64,000 nt of DNA from Paramarasmius palmivorus (taxonomy: Eukaryota > Basidiomycota > Agaricomycetes > Agaricales > Marasmiaceae). The translations under genes and the position numbers were made by a program. Location: positions 124,001-188,000 of the forward strand of contig JAYKXP010000034.1 in assembly GCA_037176845.1 (NCBI GenBank). Direction: 5' to 3'. Positions 12,298-27,354 of the stretch are shown piece by piece (the first letter of the stretch is position 1; each line of letters opens with the position of its first letter). Under the pieces are notes generated by a model. That model was not told the DNA's origin and did no database searches. It saw only the letters and a list, made by a program, of their open reading frames with translations.

Positions 12298-15088
<2,791 letters not shown>

Positions 15089-15430
15089 ATGTGAGGGTAG
15101 TAGAGAAGGAAGGAAGCGAGCATTTCGTTCCTTGTCTTTCATTAGGCAAGGAATCCTGCGACTGCCGTTATATTAGAGTCATCAAACCTCGTGAGGATTC
15201 AGAAGCACGTCGAGAATTGACAGTTTTCGGGAGGTGACAAATGGTGGCAAACTAGGGGGATATTCGAAATGTCCTGGACCACACCAGTGGTGCTGGATTT
15301 GGGTCGGGCAGCCGAAATGAAAAGTTCAACATTCAATCTTTTTGATTAAATATTCGTAACCGCTGATAATGTACAGGGGATTTCGAGAAATTCGTTGAGT
15401 CTCGAATCAGGAACGCAGCTAATGGCGTGC
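15089..15430. other. short spacer between P450 and AOX gene
   Basis: This carries the P450 3' flank and the AOX promoter (minus strand). An upstream in-frame ATG for the AOX gene exists at 15142, but the family start fits 15088. I see no further gene. Confidence 0.45.
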
Positions 15431-17511
15431 TCAACTCGAGGTAAAAAGGGCCGCATCGTGGGCAGTTTGAGAGCGGGGTCTGACTTCGAAACGGAATGGA
15501 GCCGCATTGCTATATAAAGCGTGCAAGTCAGTCCGAATATTGTAAAATTGCATTAAAGGCAGACTTCACCAGACAAGACCTTCCGTGAATCTTATTTCGG
15601 GCATCATGGGAAATCCATGGACATCCTTTTCGGGACAGATTTCCAGAGTAGCAAGTATGCAAGCCATGGCATGCCATAAAGACATGTTTGCAAAATGACG
15701 CCCCGGACAGATGCTGAAGAGATAAAGCAGGTCAGTGACTACAGATTGAGAAGTTCGATGAATAGACGAACCGTCGCCCAAATCCCCAGGAAGCAGGGAA
15801 ATACGGCTCGCCTCGACCGTCCGGTGTTGGAAGGAATCTGGTCGGGTCGAACCTTTCGGGCTCAGAGTAAACCCTCTTGTCGAGGCTCATCCCACTAAGT
15901 CAGGATAAATATATGACAGCAGGTACTTTCAAAACGGACACACTGGACGTTCGGGACTATGATGCTTCCTTTGGGAATAAACATGTCCTTGTACATATCA
16001 TCCTCCAAGGAGCGGTGTGGGATACCTACGCAGGATATTATTCGCATCCCCCAGCCCAAAAGCAGAGATAGCTCACCTAGCGGGGTGACCGGATGCCAGC
16101 TATGAGGGCACAATAAGTGCAACAAAGAGAGCGCTATTAATTGAAAAGCTCACCGTAATGTTTCTTGTAATATACACTCTACAAAGGGCAAGGACTGTCG
16201 ATCGGAGGATTCAGGAAGACGACCTTCACCGATGACGGAAACGATCTCTTGGTAGGCACGCTCCTGATATTTTGGATGCACTATCATGTTGAGGAGGAAA
16301 ACCACCAACGTCGCATAAGTCTGTATGTTTGAACCTTCAACCAAAAGCAACTTGGTCATTTGTATTGAACTCAACTGTATCCTCGCCTGAGATAAGGTGA
16401 GGAGAATGCTATCAATGAGCGAGATTCTTGTTACACACCTGCCGAGAAAATGGCGGCCGAGGCACCCTTGATGTCTTCTAAATCGAAATCACCCCCCAAG
16501 TCGCTCAGCGTTTCGGACACGAATGAGCGTTGAACATTCTGCTTTCTCTGCACAATTGTCAGTCGCAAGTTAAAAATGTAGCCTTGTACACACAAAGCCA
16601 TACCATCTGCTCCCGAACGAAGTCAACAGGGTAATCATGCAAACGCCGCACGGTTTTGTGCCCAGCCAAAGCCATGTTTCCATAATATCTTCCGGGAAAC
16701 CACGATGGAAAGTGTCTGACTGTCATAAATTCAAAGCTCTGTTAACATAAAGAGGGAAAAACGCACGCCATGGGAACATGTCAACAGGAGTGTTTCCAAT
16801 CGGACCTGAATTATTGATCACCCGTGATAGGTCCTGCGCAAGCTTCATGAATGGGTCGTCGTCGGCTTTGATCTGTTTCCCGAATGTTACCCGCAGGATG
16901 TTGGAGATGGTGAAACGATGAACGAGTTGCAGATGCTCCCCTGGGCCAGCATGGAGAAGATTTTCTACGAGTAGCCGAGCTTCTTCCGCCACGACAGCTT
17001 CGAAGGTAAGGATTTCTTTTCGGCCAAAGAATCGTTGAAGCACCCTACGATGCTTCAGAAACTCTTTGCCATATTGTGTGAATGAGACGTTGGGCCGCCA
17101 ACCCATCCTGTTTGACAATGAGCTGGATAGCATACACAACATCTGCACCTTACATGTCCCATACAACAAAGTTCGGGCGACAGCTGTAATTTGCACTTCG
17201 ATTCTCTAGGAGGTCTTGGGCTGCTTCAAAAGTGTCCAGTACTATAATATTTCGATTGAACACCTTCAGGTGCATGACTTCGCCTGTGAAATCGTCAACA
17301 TTACACAGGTGACATGAATGAAAAGGTCCATACCATAAGTTTGTGACCACTGATGGAATATCTCTGCTTGATTGTGTGTAGGTATGATACGCAGATGGCC
17401 GAAGAAGAGATCTGCCAGAGGTCCTGGAGGATAAGACAACCTTCGCTTTGATCTGGAGGCCCATACTGCGGCGAGTAGCGCAACGCAACAGATAAAAACT
17501 GTAAGAGACAT
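15431..17511 (-). CDS. cytochrome P450 (tandem copy A)
   Basis: The start at 17511 gives the membrane anchor MSLTVFICCVALLAAVWASR, then the proline hinge YPPGPLADLFFGH. Further on are HLKVFNRNIIVLDTFEAAQD, then LLENRSANYSCRP, and KHRRVLQRFFGRKE near helix C. Helix I spans an intron: GASAAIFSAG joined to EDTVE. Helix K is FVECILQETLR (ExxR). PERFDPTRFLP supplies the third member of the ERR triad. The heme loop is split by an intron, WGFGRR joined to ICPGRHFA, with the Cys ligand intact. The tail ends FEVRPRSQTAHDAALFTSS, stop at 15431-15433. All hallmark residues are present, so it should be an active monooxygenase. The family is the broad basidiomycete group often annotated O-methylsterigmatocystin oxidoreductase-like; that name says nothing about its substrate. 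Confidence 0.9.
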
Positions 17512-18620
17512 TAAAATACGTGATGTGACGGATTGAACACACCCGCAGACTACTCCCTTTTATCTTCACTTCTTGAATGTGCAGGTACGTTGCAGGTACG
17601 ATGCTGATCTAAACCATGTTGAGTCGGAGGGGTAAGATCGAAACCTTAAAGGATTTGGTGGAGTATTAGTGCGAGCAAAAAGGAATTATTTGATGAACAG
17701 TTACATAGATAGCTAACCGGAACCTCCCTCTATCAAACCATGACATAGCAACGCCACTGACTGTGCGACTTGCATTGAGCTCTCCAAGTTCAATGAAGTG
17801 ATATCACAGTGTCTATCTGCCGCATAGCTCAGTATACAATGAATTATGGCAATATTTTGACTTATTATAGTATGCTGAAAGACAAGAGACTGCTGAGGTC
17901 GCTCACACAACGGAGTGATCACTGATAACGCGACAATGACAATGGCATATGTTATCACATACCTAAGTGCAATGACGACACTGATATTTTAGCATCATTT
18001 ACGGGTGGAAAACACGTAGAGGCGAAACTTGAGCGGTCGAAGGATTCGGAGAATGTGGTTAAAGATGAGTTTGGATCGTGGGAGAATGAGCGTCTGGGTC
18101 CGTGATCGGAGAACTCGGAATGCACAGCCTTGGAACAACGCCGCCACTTTAAGGAATGTGGCAAGCAGAGTTTTTTTTGTGTGGGGGGATGCTGGCAGGT
18201 CTCAAGGTTGTCTGGTTTTTGGTGCCAGTGGTACATGATGCAAGCTAGCGCACTCCTCGAATATCAGCATAGTATGATGTAACGCTTGAACTATCTCCAG
18301 TCGTCGCACGGCGGATATCGACTAGTTACACATCTCTCACTACTTTAAGGAGATGAAATTAACAATATATGGCAGCTACTAACAAGGGCACTGAGTACTT
18401 ACCGTTGTTGTATAGTACTTGAGCATAACACAATTCTTGATCTTAGCCGATAGCGCTGAGTCCAATCGAATTCGCGACCATGTCAGCAGGAATGAAGCTT
18501 TATATTGCACATTTCGTAACATAGATGAGAGAATGCTATGTATTGGAATTGCAACCGTCGTTGTCGTGTTACAATCTACGGGATAAATGTTTGCTTGGTT
18601 CAAGATTAAGAGAAGACGCC
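17512..18620. other. intergenic between P450 A and B
   Basis: This is the promoter side of P450 A and the 3' flank of P450 B. A GATAAAAG-like element sits about 46 bp upstream of the P450 A ATG (minus strand, near 17557-17564). No other gene is visible. The minus ORF at 17955-18236 has no family features. Confidence 0.45.
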
Positions 18621-20709
18621 TTAGTCCTCAATTTGGGAGATAAGTGCACACGCAGCTTCCGACCGCGGTCGAACTTCGAAATGAAACGGCACAACTTGAC
18701 TGATTGCTGTGAGCAGATGGTGTGAATGAGAGAAATAATTGATACTATACCTATTTAGACCCTCAGTGAACCGTGCATCGGGCTGTACGATATTGCCCTC
18801 GTCGTCCTTTCCGGGAAGGATCTCATAAACAGTAAGAATGAAGGCCATGGCATGCCAAAGCGACATGTCGGCGAAATGTCGACCGGGGCAAATCCTGCGT
18901 GTGGGTCTAGTCAGCTTCAGGCCTCGCTTTTGGAAGGACCGCTAACCGTCGTCCGAAGCCCCAGGCAGCGGTGAAGTGAGGTTCGTCTTTCCCTTCAGGA
19001 GCTGGAAGAAAACGAGTGGGGTTGAACGCTGAGGGGTCCGAGTACACGGTATCATCAAGGCTCATGCCGCTGAAACCAAATGTTCAATGTGTGCAAAAAA
19101 GTTCACGAGACCGACTGAGTGTGACGTACAGGACATTCGGGATCATGATCGTCCCTTTAGGAATGAAGAAATCATTATATATGTCGTTCTCTAATGACCG
19201 ATGTGGAACACCTAGGTAGATTGTTTGAGACCAAACTGTTTGAACAGATACGAGGCTCACCTAAAGAGAGTACAGGATGCCATCTGAATAGGACGAATAT
19301 AAGCATAATAACAGGCTATCATCGATTGCAAGACTAACCTTATAGTTTCCTGTAGTATGCATTCGACGAAGGGAAGAGATTCCCTATCACGGTACTCTGG
19401 CAGCCGGCCCTTGCCGATGATTGTGATGATTTCTTGATAGGCACGTTCCTGGTACTCAGGATGCAGAATCATGACGAGGAAGAACACGGTCAAGGTCGCA
19501 AAGCTCTGCGTGTTGCAACCACGCCGTTTAGTAAACTGGAGGTCCAGTCAAAAGGATTGCTCAACTGTATCTTCACCTATACGAAAATGAGCAACGACGC
19601 CAATGAGACATTTAGGCACTACTTACCTGCTCCAAAGACAGTGGCTGAAGCACCTCTGATGTTTTCGAGCTCATCGGCGTCAGGGGTATCTCCTAGCTTA
19701 TTCAACAGTTCGGAAACGAAAGATCGTTCGACATTCCCATCCTTCTACAAAAAAAAAATCAGTAATAATGAGAATATACAATGAGTAACTCTCACCAGCT
19801 GTGCTTGTACATACTGGACGGGGTAATGGTGTAATTTTCGGAAGGTCTTACGGCAGGACGAGGCAAAAGATGCGTAGTAAGTACCAGGAAACCACGACGG
19901 AAAGTGCCTTACTTCGAGGATTCAGAGGAGAATTATAGTAGACGAGAACGACACGTACGCCACGGGAAAATGTCGACAAAGGTGTTTCCCACCGGTCCGG
20001 AATTGTTGACTGCTTGAGATAAATCCATTGCAAGCTTCATAAAAGGATCATCGTCAGATTTGATTTGTTTCCCGCAAGCTACCCGCATAATGTTGGAGGT
20101 GGTGAATCGATGTGCGTAATGCAGATGACTTCCGGGAGCTGCACTGGCGAAGTTTAATACCAAGAGACGCGCTTCTTCGGCAACCATGTCGGCGAAAGCC
20201 AGGCTCTCTTTCCGGCCAAAGTACTGTTGGAACATTTTACGATGTTTCAAGAACAGCTTTCCGTATGGCAAAAACGTGAGAGTGGGCCAAGATCCCATCC
20301 TTTAATTGTGATTTCATTTACAAATTTCTCGATAAGACGACATGCACTTACAGTTCCCACACGATGAAAGGTGGGCGGCAACAATAATTGGCACCTCTAT
20401 TGTCCAGAAGGTTTTGTGCTGTTTTAAAGCTCCCAATAACCACCATGTCTCGACTGAAGACCTTGAGGTACATGAGATCGCCTATGATTGACTGGTTAGC
20501 ACTGGGATTGAAAGAAACATGAAATACGCACCGTAAGTCTTTGCCCATTCGTGAAACGTCTCTGCTTGGTGCTGTGCGGGAAGGAGCCGTGTATGCCCTA
20601 GGATTGGATCTGCCCGGGGTCCCGGAGGCAGAGGAAATTTTCTCCTGTAGGATATCAACCGTACAGCAGCGAATACAACGACGGTCAGAAGGATAGCGAG
20701 GAGTGACAT
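18621..20709 (-). CDS. cytochrome P450 (tandem copy B)
   Basis: The anchor is MSLLAILLTVVVFAAVRLIS and the hinge PLPPGPRADPILGHTRLLP. Then come YLKVFSRDMVVIGSFKTAQN, CRPPFIVWEL, and KHRKMFQQYFGRKESLAF. The region FTTSNIMRVACGKQIKSDDD precedes DIFPW. Helix I is GASATVFGAG joined across an intron to EDTVE. Helix K is FVECILQETIR (ExxR). Then FNPTRFLPAPEG, and the heme loop WGFGRR joined to ICPGRHFA. The end is HFEVRPRSEAACALISQIED, stop at 18621. Exon borders fall at the same places as in copies A and C. By eye it is closer to copy C than to A: the KHR(K/R)-QQYFGRKE and FTTSNIMRVACGKQ blocks are nearly identical. An intact enzyme is expected. Confidence 0.9.
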
Positions 20710-21612
20710 AGTAACACGAACGAGCTTCTCCGTGATGTTTGTGTCTTTATATATGACACGAGGAAGGACCAGGCAAATATAAAGAAACCATCTGACATTC
20801 CTAAATCAGAACGCGGATGTTGAAGGGATTTAAGAGGACTATACCTGTGTAGAAAATCTCCGAGTTTGCTTGGTCAAAGTGTGTTCTCAAGCCTTCTAAA
20901 GTTTGATATGTTCGCTGGTTCATGAAACCGTTGGGGTTACTAGCCTAACCAGAGGATGTACGATCAGCTTTGCATTGAATGTGTGCTTGAAAGGCTTCAG
21001 AAGGAATACACGCGCACGAAGATTCAAGAAGCCAAGTCGTCTGTCAATGCACGTGGTCACATTGAAACCGAGACAGGTAATGCTGCCAAGGCGCAAGCAT
21101 CTACGGGATTTTGAGTTCGGGCCCAAATGACCAGAGAGAGAAGAGAAGGATGGAGCCGGCGTTTTGGACATTTCGTTTTGGACCTGCCATTGACTCCAGG
21201 TACGGGCGGTATGATGAACATGGTGCACGTGCACATCTATGTATGCACAATGCGCCTTGCGCGAACACACAGAGTAACTATGCTCTGAGAAGCAAACTCA
21301 TTGAGTAAGTCAGCTGTTAGTGATGACGAACTGGATGAAAGGGAGTCAGCTCATGAGAGAGTTGGATGAGAGACTACAGAACGAATGCCACGAACCTGTG
21401 ATCAGACATGTAATATAAGAATTGCGACGAGGCGCGATCTTCTCCGATAGTTCTGAGTCGCCTATGACTCGGTTTTCTCAGATTACCCATAAAATGTAGG
21501 CTGAATGTCCATATGTCATTGGCGACGCCGGCGCCGGCGCTAATATACAAGAGATAGCGGAGGGAGAAGAGTTTCATAAGCGGTCCATTTCGGTATGAAG
21601 GTTACTAAAACT
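20710..21612. other. intergenic between P450 B and C
   Basis: This is the promoter side of P450 B and the 3' flank of P450 C. A GC-rich self-complementary stretch (CCGGCGCCGG) lies near 21530. No gene recognised. Confidence 0.45.
20746..20753 (-). promoter_or_regulatory. TATA box of P450 B
   Basis: The minus strand reads TATATAAA about 37 bp upstream of the ATG at 20709. The same octamer stands at a similar distance upstream of the distant P450 D. This implies a very short 5' leader. Confidence 0.5.
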
Positions 21613-23707
21613 TCAGTCTTCGATCTGCGAGATGAGTGCACGAGCTGCTTCCGAGCGTAGTCGTACCTCGAAGTGGTACGGCTCGACTTGACTGGGCTTC
21701 AATGTAAGCACAGCAGAAAAAGAGCAATTAGAGGAAATTTCACCTGATCAGGCCCTCAGTGAAGTGTTTTTCAGGCTGTACGAGATTACCATTATTGTCC
21801 TTTGCAGGGAGGATCTCGTAAACTGCAAGGATATGTACCATGGCATACCACAATGTAATGTCGGCAAAGTGTCGACCTGGACAGATCCTGCAAACAGGTC
21901 GAATAAGCACAATCGTCGGCCAGTTGGAATGCCCACCGTCTTCCGAAGCCCCAGACAGCTGTGAAATGAGGTTCGCCCTTTCCCTCGGGAGCAGAGAGAA
22001 AACGGACTGGATTAAAAGCTTTTGGGTCTGAATATACTGTATCATCGAGGCTCATGCCACTGATATGTGCAGATTGAGCGATAAAGAATCTGAAAACTAA
22101 CGGAGTGAAACATACAGGACATTTGGGATCATAATTGTCCCTTTTGGAATAAATCTGTCGTTGTATACGTCGTCTTCCAATGATCGATGCGGGATAGCTA
22201 AGATGCCTATTTGAGGGTCCCAGGATGACGACTAGCATGGTGAGACCCACCTAAAGAAAGAGGGGGATGCCACCTGGGCAGTACGTAGGTGAACAGGTGA
22301 ACGGAGCATTGCTTTTCGCGGGACTGACCTCAAGGTTTCCTGCAATATAGACTCAACGAATGGTAAAGAGCCTCTATCACGGTATTCTGGTAGACGGTCT
22401 TCGCCGATGACGGTGATAATTTCCTGGTAGGCACGTTTCTGGTGTTCAGGGTGCAGAATCATAGCAAGAAAGAACACCGTGAGGGATGCAAAGGTCTAGT
22501 TACAACAACCATTCAGTACACCAACTGGTGGGCAGTGAATCATTTTGCTCAACTGTGTCCTCAGCTACACAAGAGACGTCAGTAGGGCTTTGGTAAGAAG
22601 ACCGATCGGCGTACCGGCTGCGAAAACAGTAGCCGAAGCACCTTTGATATCCACGAGGTTCATGGCGTCAGGGGTATCCCCCAACCCGGTCAGCAGTTCC
22701 GAAACAAACGATCTCTCGACGTTGCCACTTGCCTATCGAATCCGTGAGTAATTGAGGAAGGTCTACGAGGGCTCTTACACTCACCAGCTGCGCTTTTACA
22801 TACTGGACGGGGTACTCATGCAATTTCCGGGTGGCCTCACGACACGACAAGGCATAAGAAGCATAATATGTACCAGGAAACCATGACGGGAAGTGCTTGA
22901 CTTTTGAGAAATTCAGCATAGAATCGACACGAGAGAAGCCTGGAAACTTACGCCAAGGGAATATATCAATGAAAGTGTTCCCCATTGGCCCAGAGTTATT
23001 GATTACTGGGGCCAACTCCGTGGCCAGTGTCATGAATGGATCGTCGTCGGATTTGACTTGTTTCCCGCAAGCTACCCGCATAATGTTGGAGGTGGTGAAT
23101 CGATGCGCACAATGCAGATGGCTTCCGGGAGCTGCGCGGCTGAGGTTCAATACCAGCAGGCGCGCCTCGTCGGCCACTATATCTGTAAAAGCGAGGCTTT
23201 CTTTCCGACCGAAGTACTGCTGAAAAACCCTGCGGTGTTTCAAGAAGAACTTCCCATATGGCAGAAACGTGAGGATAGGCCACCACCCCATCCTTCATGC
23301 ACATTAACAATCGCATACTATTCAGAGAGGACAATTCACAACTCACATTTCCCATACAATGAATGGCGGGCGGCAACAGTAGTTTCCACCTCTGTTCTCT
23401 AGAAGTTCTTGCGCCGCTTCGAAACTCCCAATGACGACCATCTCCCGACCAAATACCTTCAAGTACACGAGATCGCCTACAACGTATCGGTCAGCCATCA
23501 CCATTGAATCTGAGGCGAAAGACACCCACCGTAAGTCTTCGTCCATCTTTGGAACGTTGCTGCTTGATTCTGTGCTGGTATAGAACGCGCATGACCTATG
23601 ATCGGATCTGCTCGAGGACCTGGAGGTAGCGGTAGCCTTCTTTTATTGAGTTTGAGCCAAGCACCGGCGAATAGAGAGCAGACTAAAAGGATGGCGATGA
23701 GCGACAT
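21613..23707 (-). CDS. cytochrome P450 (tandem copy C)
   Basis: MSLIAILLVCSLFAGAWLKL is the anchor; an ATG 12 bp upstream (23719) is also in frame. The hinge is PLPPGPRADPIIGHAR. Then YLKVFGREMVVIGSFEAAQE, CRPPFIVWEM, and KHRRVFQQYFGRKESLAF. DIFPW precedes the intron, then KHFPSWFPGTYYASYAL. Helix I reads KGASATVFAA, then A-EDTVE across an intron. Helix K is FVESILQETLR (ExxR). FNPVRFLSAPEGKGEP leads to the split heme loop WGFGRR / ICPGRHFADITLWYA. The tail is HFEVRLRSEAARALISQIED, stop at 21613-21615. The hallmark motifs are intact. It shares its intron layout with A and B and its closest sequence with B, pointing to local duplication. Confidence 0.9.
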
Positions 23708-24264
23708 GGTGCTGGTCAAAGTTGGCTCCCACTGCTCTTTATTTAGCGATAAGCTTGGGATATCTATAACGAGAAATCGGATAGAACTAGTAACTCTAAA
23801 GTCACCTGAAGGTCGGGGTTCAAAGTTAGACCACGAATCTTGAAGGGTTGTACAGATACCTCACCTGGTAATAGTGCGCTTCGGACGCCTGGCGTAGCCC
23901 CAACGCTTACTACCGCTATGCAAGAGATACAAAGTTGACCTCGCCGCTCCCATTCAAGTTGAAGGATATATCGTTTTATTCCATATCTGAAAGTTTTCAG
24001 AATGTCTTTATAAAGCGTGCATTCGGAGTGGGAACAGAAGACTGTCGAGTGCATATGACTGTTTGGGGATAACGATAAGCCTTGTGCCTTGGATTCGAAG
24101 CTTTGCGTTCTGTTCAAGTCTTGTTATTGGTCCTAGATAGCCACAGGTAACAGAAGAGCTCCGATGAGAAGAACATCATGATACTGTTACAAAGCGGGTT
24201 TTCCCGTCGCACGTGGTTCGTCCGACGCTGTGGCTGTGCAAAATTTTCTGCATTCCTCTGGTCC
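23708..24264. other. divergent promoter region P450 C / PWP2
   Basis: It separates a minus-strand pathway gene from a plus-strand housekeeping gene. TATAAAG on the plus strand near 24009 could serve PWP2. The ORFs inside (for example 23764-24117 minus) show no family features. Confidence 0.45.
23738..23745 (-). promoter_or_regulatory. TATA-like element of P450 C
   Basis: The minus strand reads TAAATAAA about 31-38 bp upstream of the ATG at 23707, the same position as the TATATAAA of P450 B and D. Confidence 0.35.
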
Positions 24265-27245
24265 ATGAAGGCGAATTACAAGGTAAGGCATCCAGTTTCC
24301 TTGCTGTGCGTATTTTGCTAACTACATCCAGTAGTTCTCCAATGTCTGCGGAACAGTATATCGTCAAGGAAATGTCATCTTCACGCCAGACGGAAATTCT
24401 CTTTTGAGTCCTGTAGGGAATCGCGTTTCGGTGTTTGATCTTGTAAAGTGCGTCCTAAGGCCTTTTCCCTCGATGCCTATTACTGAACTCTACCTCATTA
24501 TCCTCTAGCAACAAATCTTTTACATTTGCATTCCAAAACCGGAAGAACATAGCTACTATTGCACTCAGTCCTGATTCCAACATCTTGATCAGTGTCGACG
24601 AAGGTCGGTACAATCCTCGATCTCGTCTTCCGAATAAGTGAATAACGGGACATGCTCAGATGGTCGCGCGCTACTAGCGAACTTCAAGCGAGGGGTTGTT
24701 CTTCACCATTTCAACTTTCACAAACCCGTAAAGGACATCAAGTTCTCCCCAGACGGAAGGTACGTTGTTTATCGGTGTCCATAGTTTCATTGTACTGAAA
24801 GTGACACAGATACATTGCAGCCACTCATGGTCCTCACGTTCAAGTGTGGAAGACACCAAACCATCTCGCTCGCGAGTTTGCGCCATTCGTCTTGCATCGT
24901 ACATACACGGGTCATCATGACGACGTACTGAGTATACAATGGGCGTCCGACTCCAAGTATGTCTCTTTATTATAGACCATGGAACCAGGAAATAACGCTT
25001 CTACAGGTGTTTCATGTCCACTTCTCAGGATATGACAGCTCGTCTCTTCACCTTACACCCGGTAGATGGATTTAGACCAAAGACCTTTGCGGGTCATAGG
25101 AGTGCCGTCCTTAATGCCTATTTTTCTGTAGACGGTACTACTGTACGTTTCCTGCCATTCAAACATACAAGAGACTAACCTATTACAAGATCTATACCGT
25201 TAGCAAAGACGGTGCAGTGTTCACCTGGAAGGCAAAAGAGTCCTCGGAATCAGATTCTGACGAAGATGAACAACCAATCGCTTCCACATCCGAAGGTCAC
25301 TCGAACTACATAATTAATACTCGTTGGGGTATTCACAAGCGGAACTATTTCAATCGTGCTGGCACCAATGTCGTCTGCACCACCTTTCACGCACCCTCCA
25401 ATCTCCTAGTGGTCGGATTCTCTACGGGTATCTTCGGCTTGTGGGAGATGCCCGCCTTCTCCAATATCCACACCCTCAGCATTTCTCAAGAAAAAATCTC
25501 CTCTGTAGCCATCAACCACTCGGGTGAATGGCTAGCATTTGGAGCCAAAAGGCTCGGGCAGCTCCTTGTGTGGGAGTGGCAATCCGAGTCATATATCCTC
25601 AAACAACAAGGACATTACTTCGACATGAACACCCTTGCTTATGCTCCCGACGGTCAAACGATTGCCACTGGCGGCGACGACGGCAAGGTCAAAGTGTGGT
25701 CCACACATTCGGGCTTTTGTTTCGTCACCTTCACCGAACATACAGCCCCCATATCTGTGGTGACGTTTGCGAGGCACGGCAACGTGCTTTTCACAGCATC
25801 TCTAGATGGCACCGTACGAGCGTTTGACCTGATGCGGTATCGCAACTTCCGTACATTTACCTCACCTTCCCCTGTCCAATTTTCATCGCTAGCCATTGAT
25901 CCTTCAGGAGAGGTCATAGCGGCCGGGTCTGCAGATTCCTTCGAGATATTTATGTGGTCTGTGCAAACAGGTAAACTGCTTGATGTTCTTTCTGGGCATG
26001 AAGGTCCGATCAGCAGTCTTGCCTTCTCTCCTTCTGGCGCCAACCAGCTCGCTAGTGGCTCCTGGGATCGCACCGTACGGTTATGGAACGTCTTCAATCG
26101 TTCGCGGAACGTTGAACCATTCTCCCTTAATTCCGACGTCCTTGCCATAGCTTTCCGGCCGGATGGAAAGGAAATCGCCGCTTCTACCCTCGATGGACAA
26201 ATTATGTTCTTTGATATTCAGGAGTCGAAACAAACGAACGTTATCGATGGGCGTAAAGACATTTCTGGGGGTCGGAAAGCGGATGATCGCATGTCCGCTG
26301 CTAACAGCACTTCGGGCAAGGCCTTCAACAGCCTTGCGTACACCGCTGATGGTCGCTGCCTACTTGCCGGTGGAAATAGCAAATACGTCGTGCTGTATGA
26401 TGTTCGGGAAGGAGAAGGCGTGATGGTCAAAAAATTCCAGATATCGGAGAATCTGTCGTTGGATGGGACGCAGGAGTTCCTGGATAGCAGACGAGTCAAC
26501 GAAGCGGGTATCAACTTGGATTTGATTGACACCCGTGGAGACGAAAGCGACCTTGAAGACCGCTTGGATACTAGTCTTCCCGGTGCTACTCGTGGTGCCG
26601 GTGATATGTCAAAAAGAAAGTACCGACAAGAATCCAGGACAAAGTGTGTTCGGTTCTCGCCGACAGGTCGAGCCTGGGCAGCAGCGTCTACCGAAGGGTT
26701 GCTGATATACTCCCTCGATGAAACTGTGGCATTCGATCCTTTCGATTTGTCAATCGACCTCACACCCGAGTCGGTGCTGGAGGTCCTATCTGATGGGGAA
26801 TACCTCAAGGCGCTCGTCATGGCTTTTCGCTTGAACGAGAAGCCGCTTATCCGCCATGTCTATGAGAACATCCCTCGTGGAGACATCCGCCTTGTTTCTA
26901 GGCAGCTACCCGTTCTTTACGTTCCCCAGCTCCTCCGATTCGTAGCAGACCACCTGGAACGAAGCCCACACCTAGAGTTCGACCTCTTATGGGCCAACAC
27001 GTTGCTCATGAACCATGGGAGATATCTGCGGGATCGGTCCGCCGACTATGCTAGTGTGTTCAGGGTATTGCAAAAAGGCTTAGGAGACTGTGAACGGACT
27101 ATATCCAAACTGTAAGCGTTTGAAATATCTGCTGGCGCCTTTTACTGACCAGCATGATAGGTGTGACGACAATATCTCGACCCTATCCTACATAATTGAT
27201 CAAGGAAAACTCAAGCAACATATGGATGTTGATGCAGCTGACTAA
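24265..27245 (+). CDS. PWP2: Pwp2/Utp1, WD40 subunit of the small-subunit processome
   Basis: The ATG at 24265 gives MKANYK, joined to FSNVCGTVYRQGNVIFTPDG then NSLLSPVGNRVSVFDL, the PWP2 N-terminus. Five short exons carry the first WD repeats. One long exon (about 25190-27114) carries the rest, with repeats such as SVAINHSGEWLAFGAKRLGQ, LAYAPDGQTIATGGDDGKVK, LAFSPSGANQLASGSWDRTV and VRLWN. The C-terminal Utp domain has DPFDLSIDLTPESVLEVLSD, KALVMAFRLNEKPLIRHVYE, LRFVADHLERSPHLEFDLLW and a final exon ending GKLKQHMDVDAAD, TAA at 27243-27245. At about 900 residues it is the usual length. It acts in 18S rRNA processing in the nucleolus as part of UTP-B. It is essential in yeast and has no expected link to the neighbouring pathway genes. 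Confidence 0.95.
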
Positions 27246-27354
27246 CACAATATAATAGCGAGTCAGCGATGTTGATCGTTGTGATTATTGTACATTCTTG
27301 CTTGAAATGCTACCGTGCCTTCCATCCTTTTGACATCGAACGACTACCACTTTC

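Noticed and set aside
15505..15520. TATATAAAG on the plus strand as a promoter
   Set aside because: It falls in the last intron/exon border of P450 A on the other strand, and no plus-strand gene follows.
21525..21545. GC-rich palindrome as a regulatory site
   Set aside because: A simple GCCGGC repeat with no second copy near other pathway genes.
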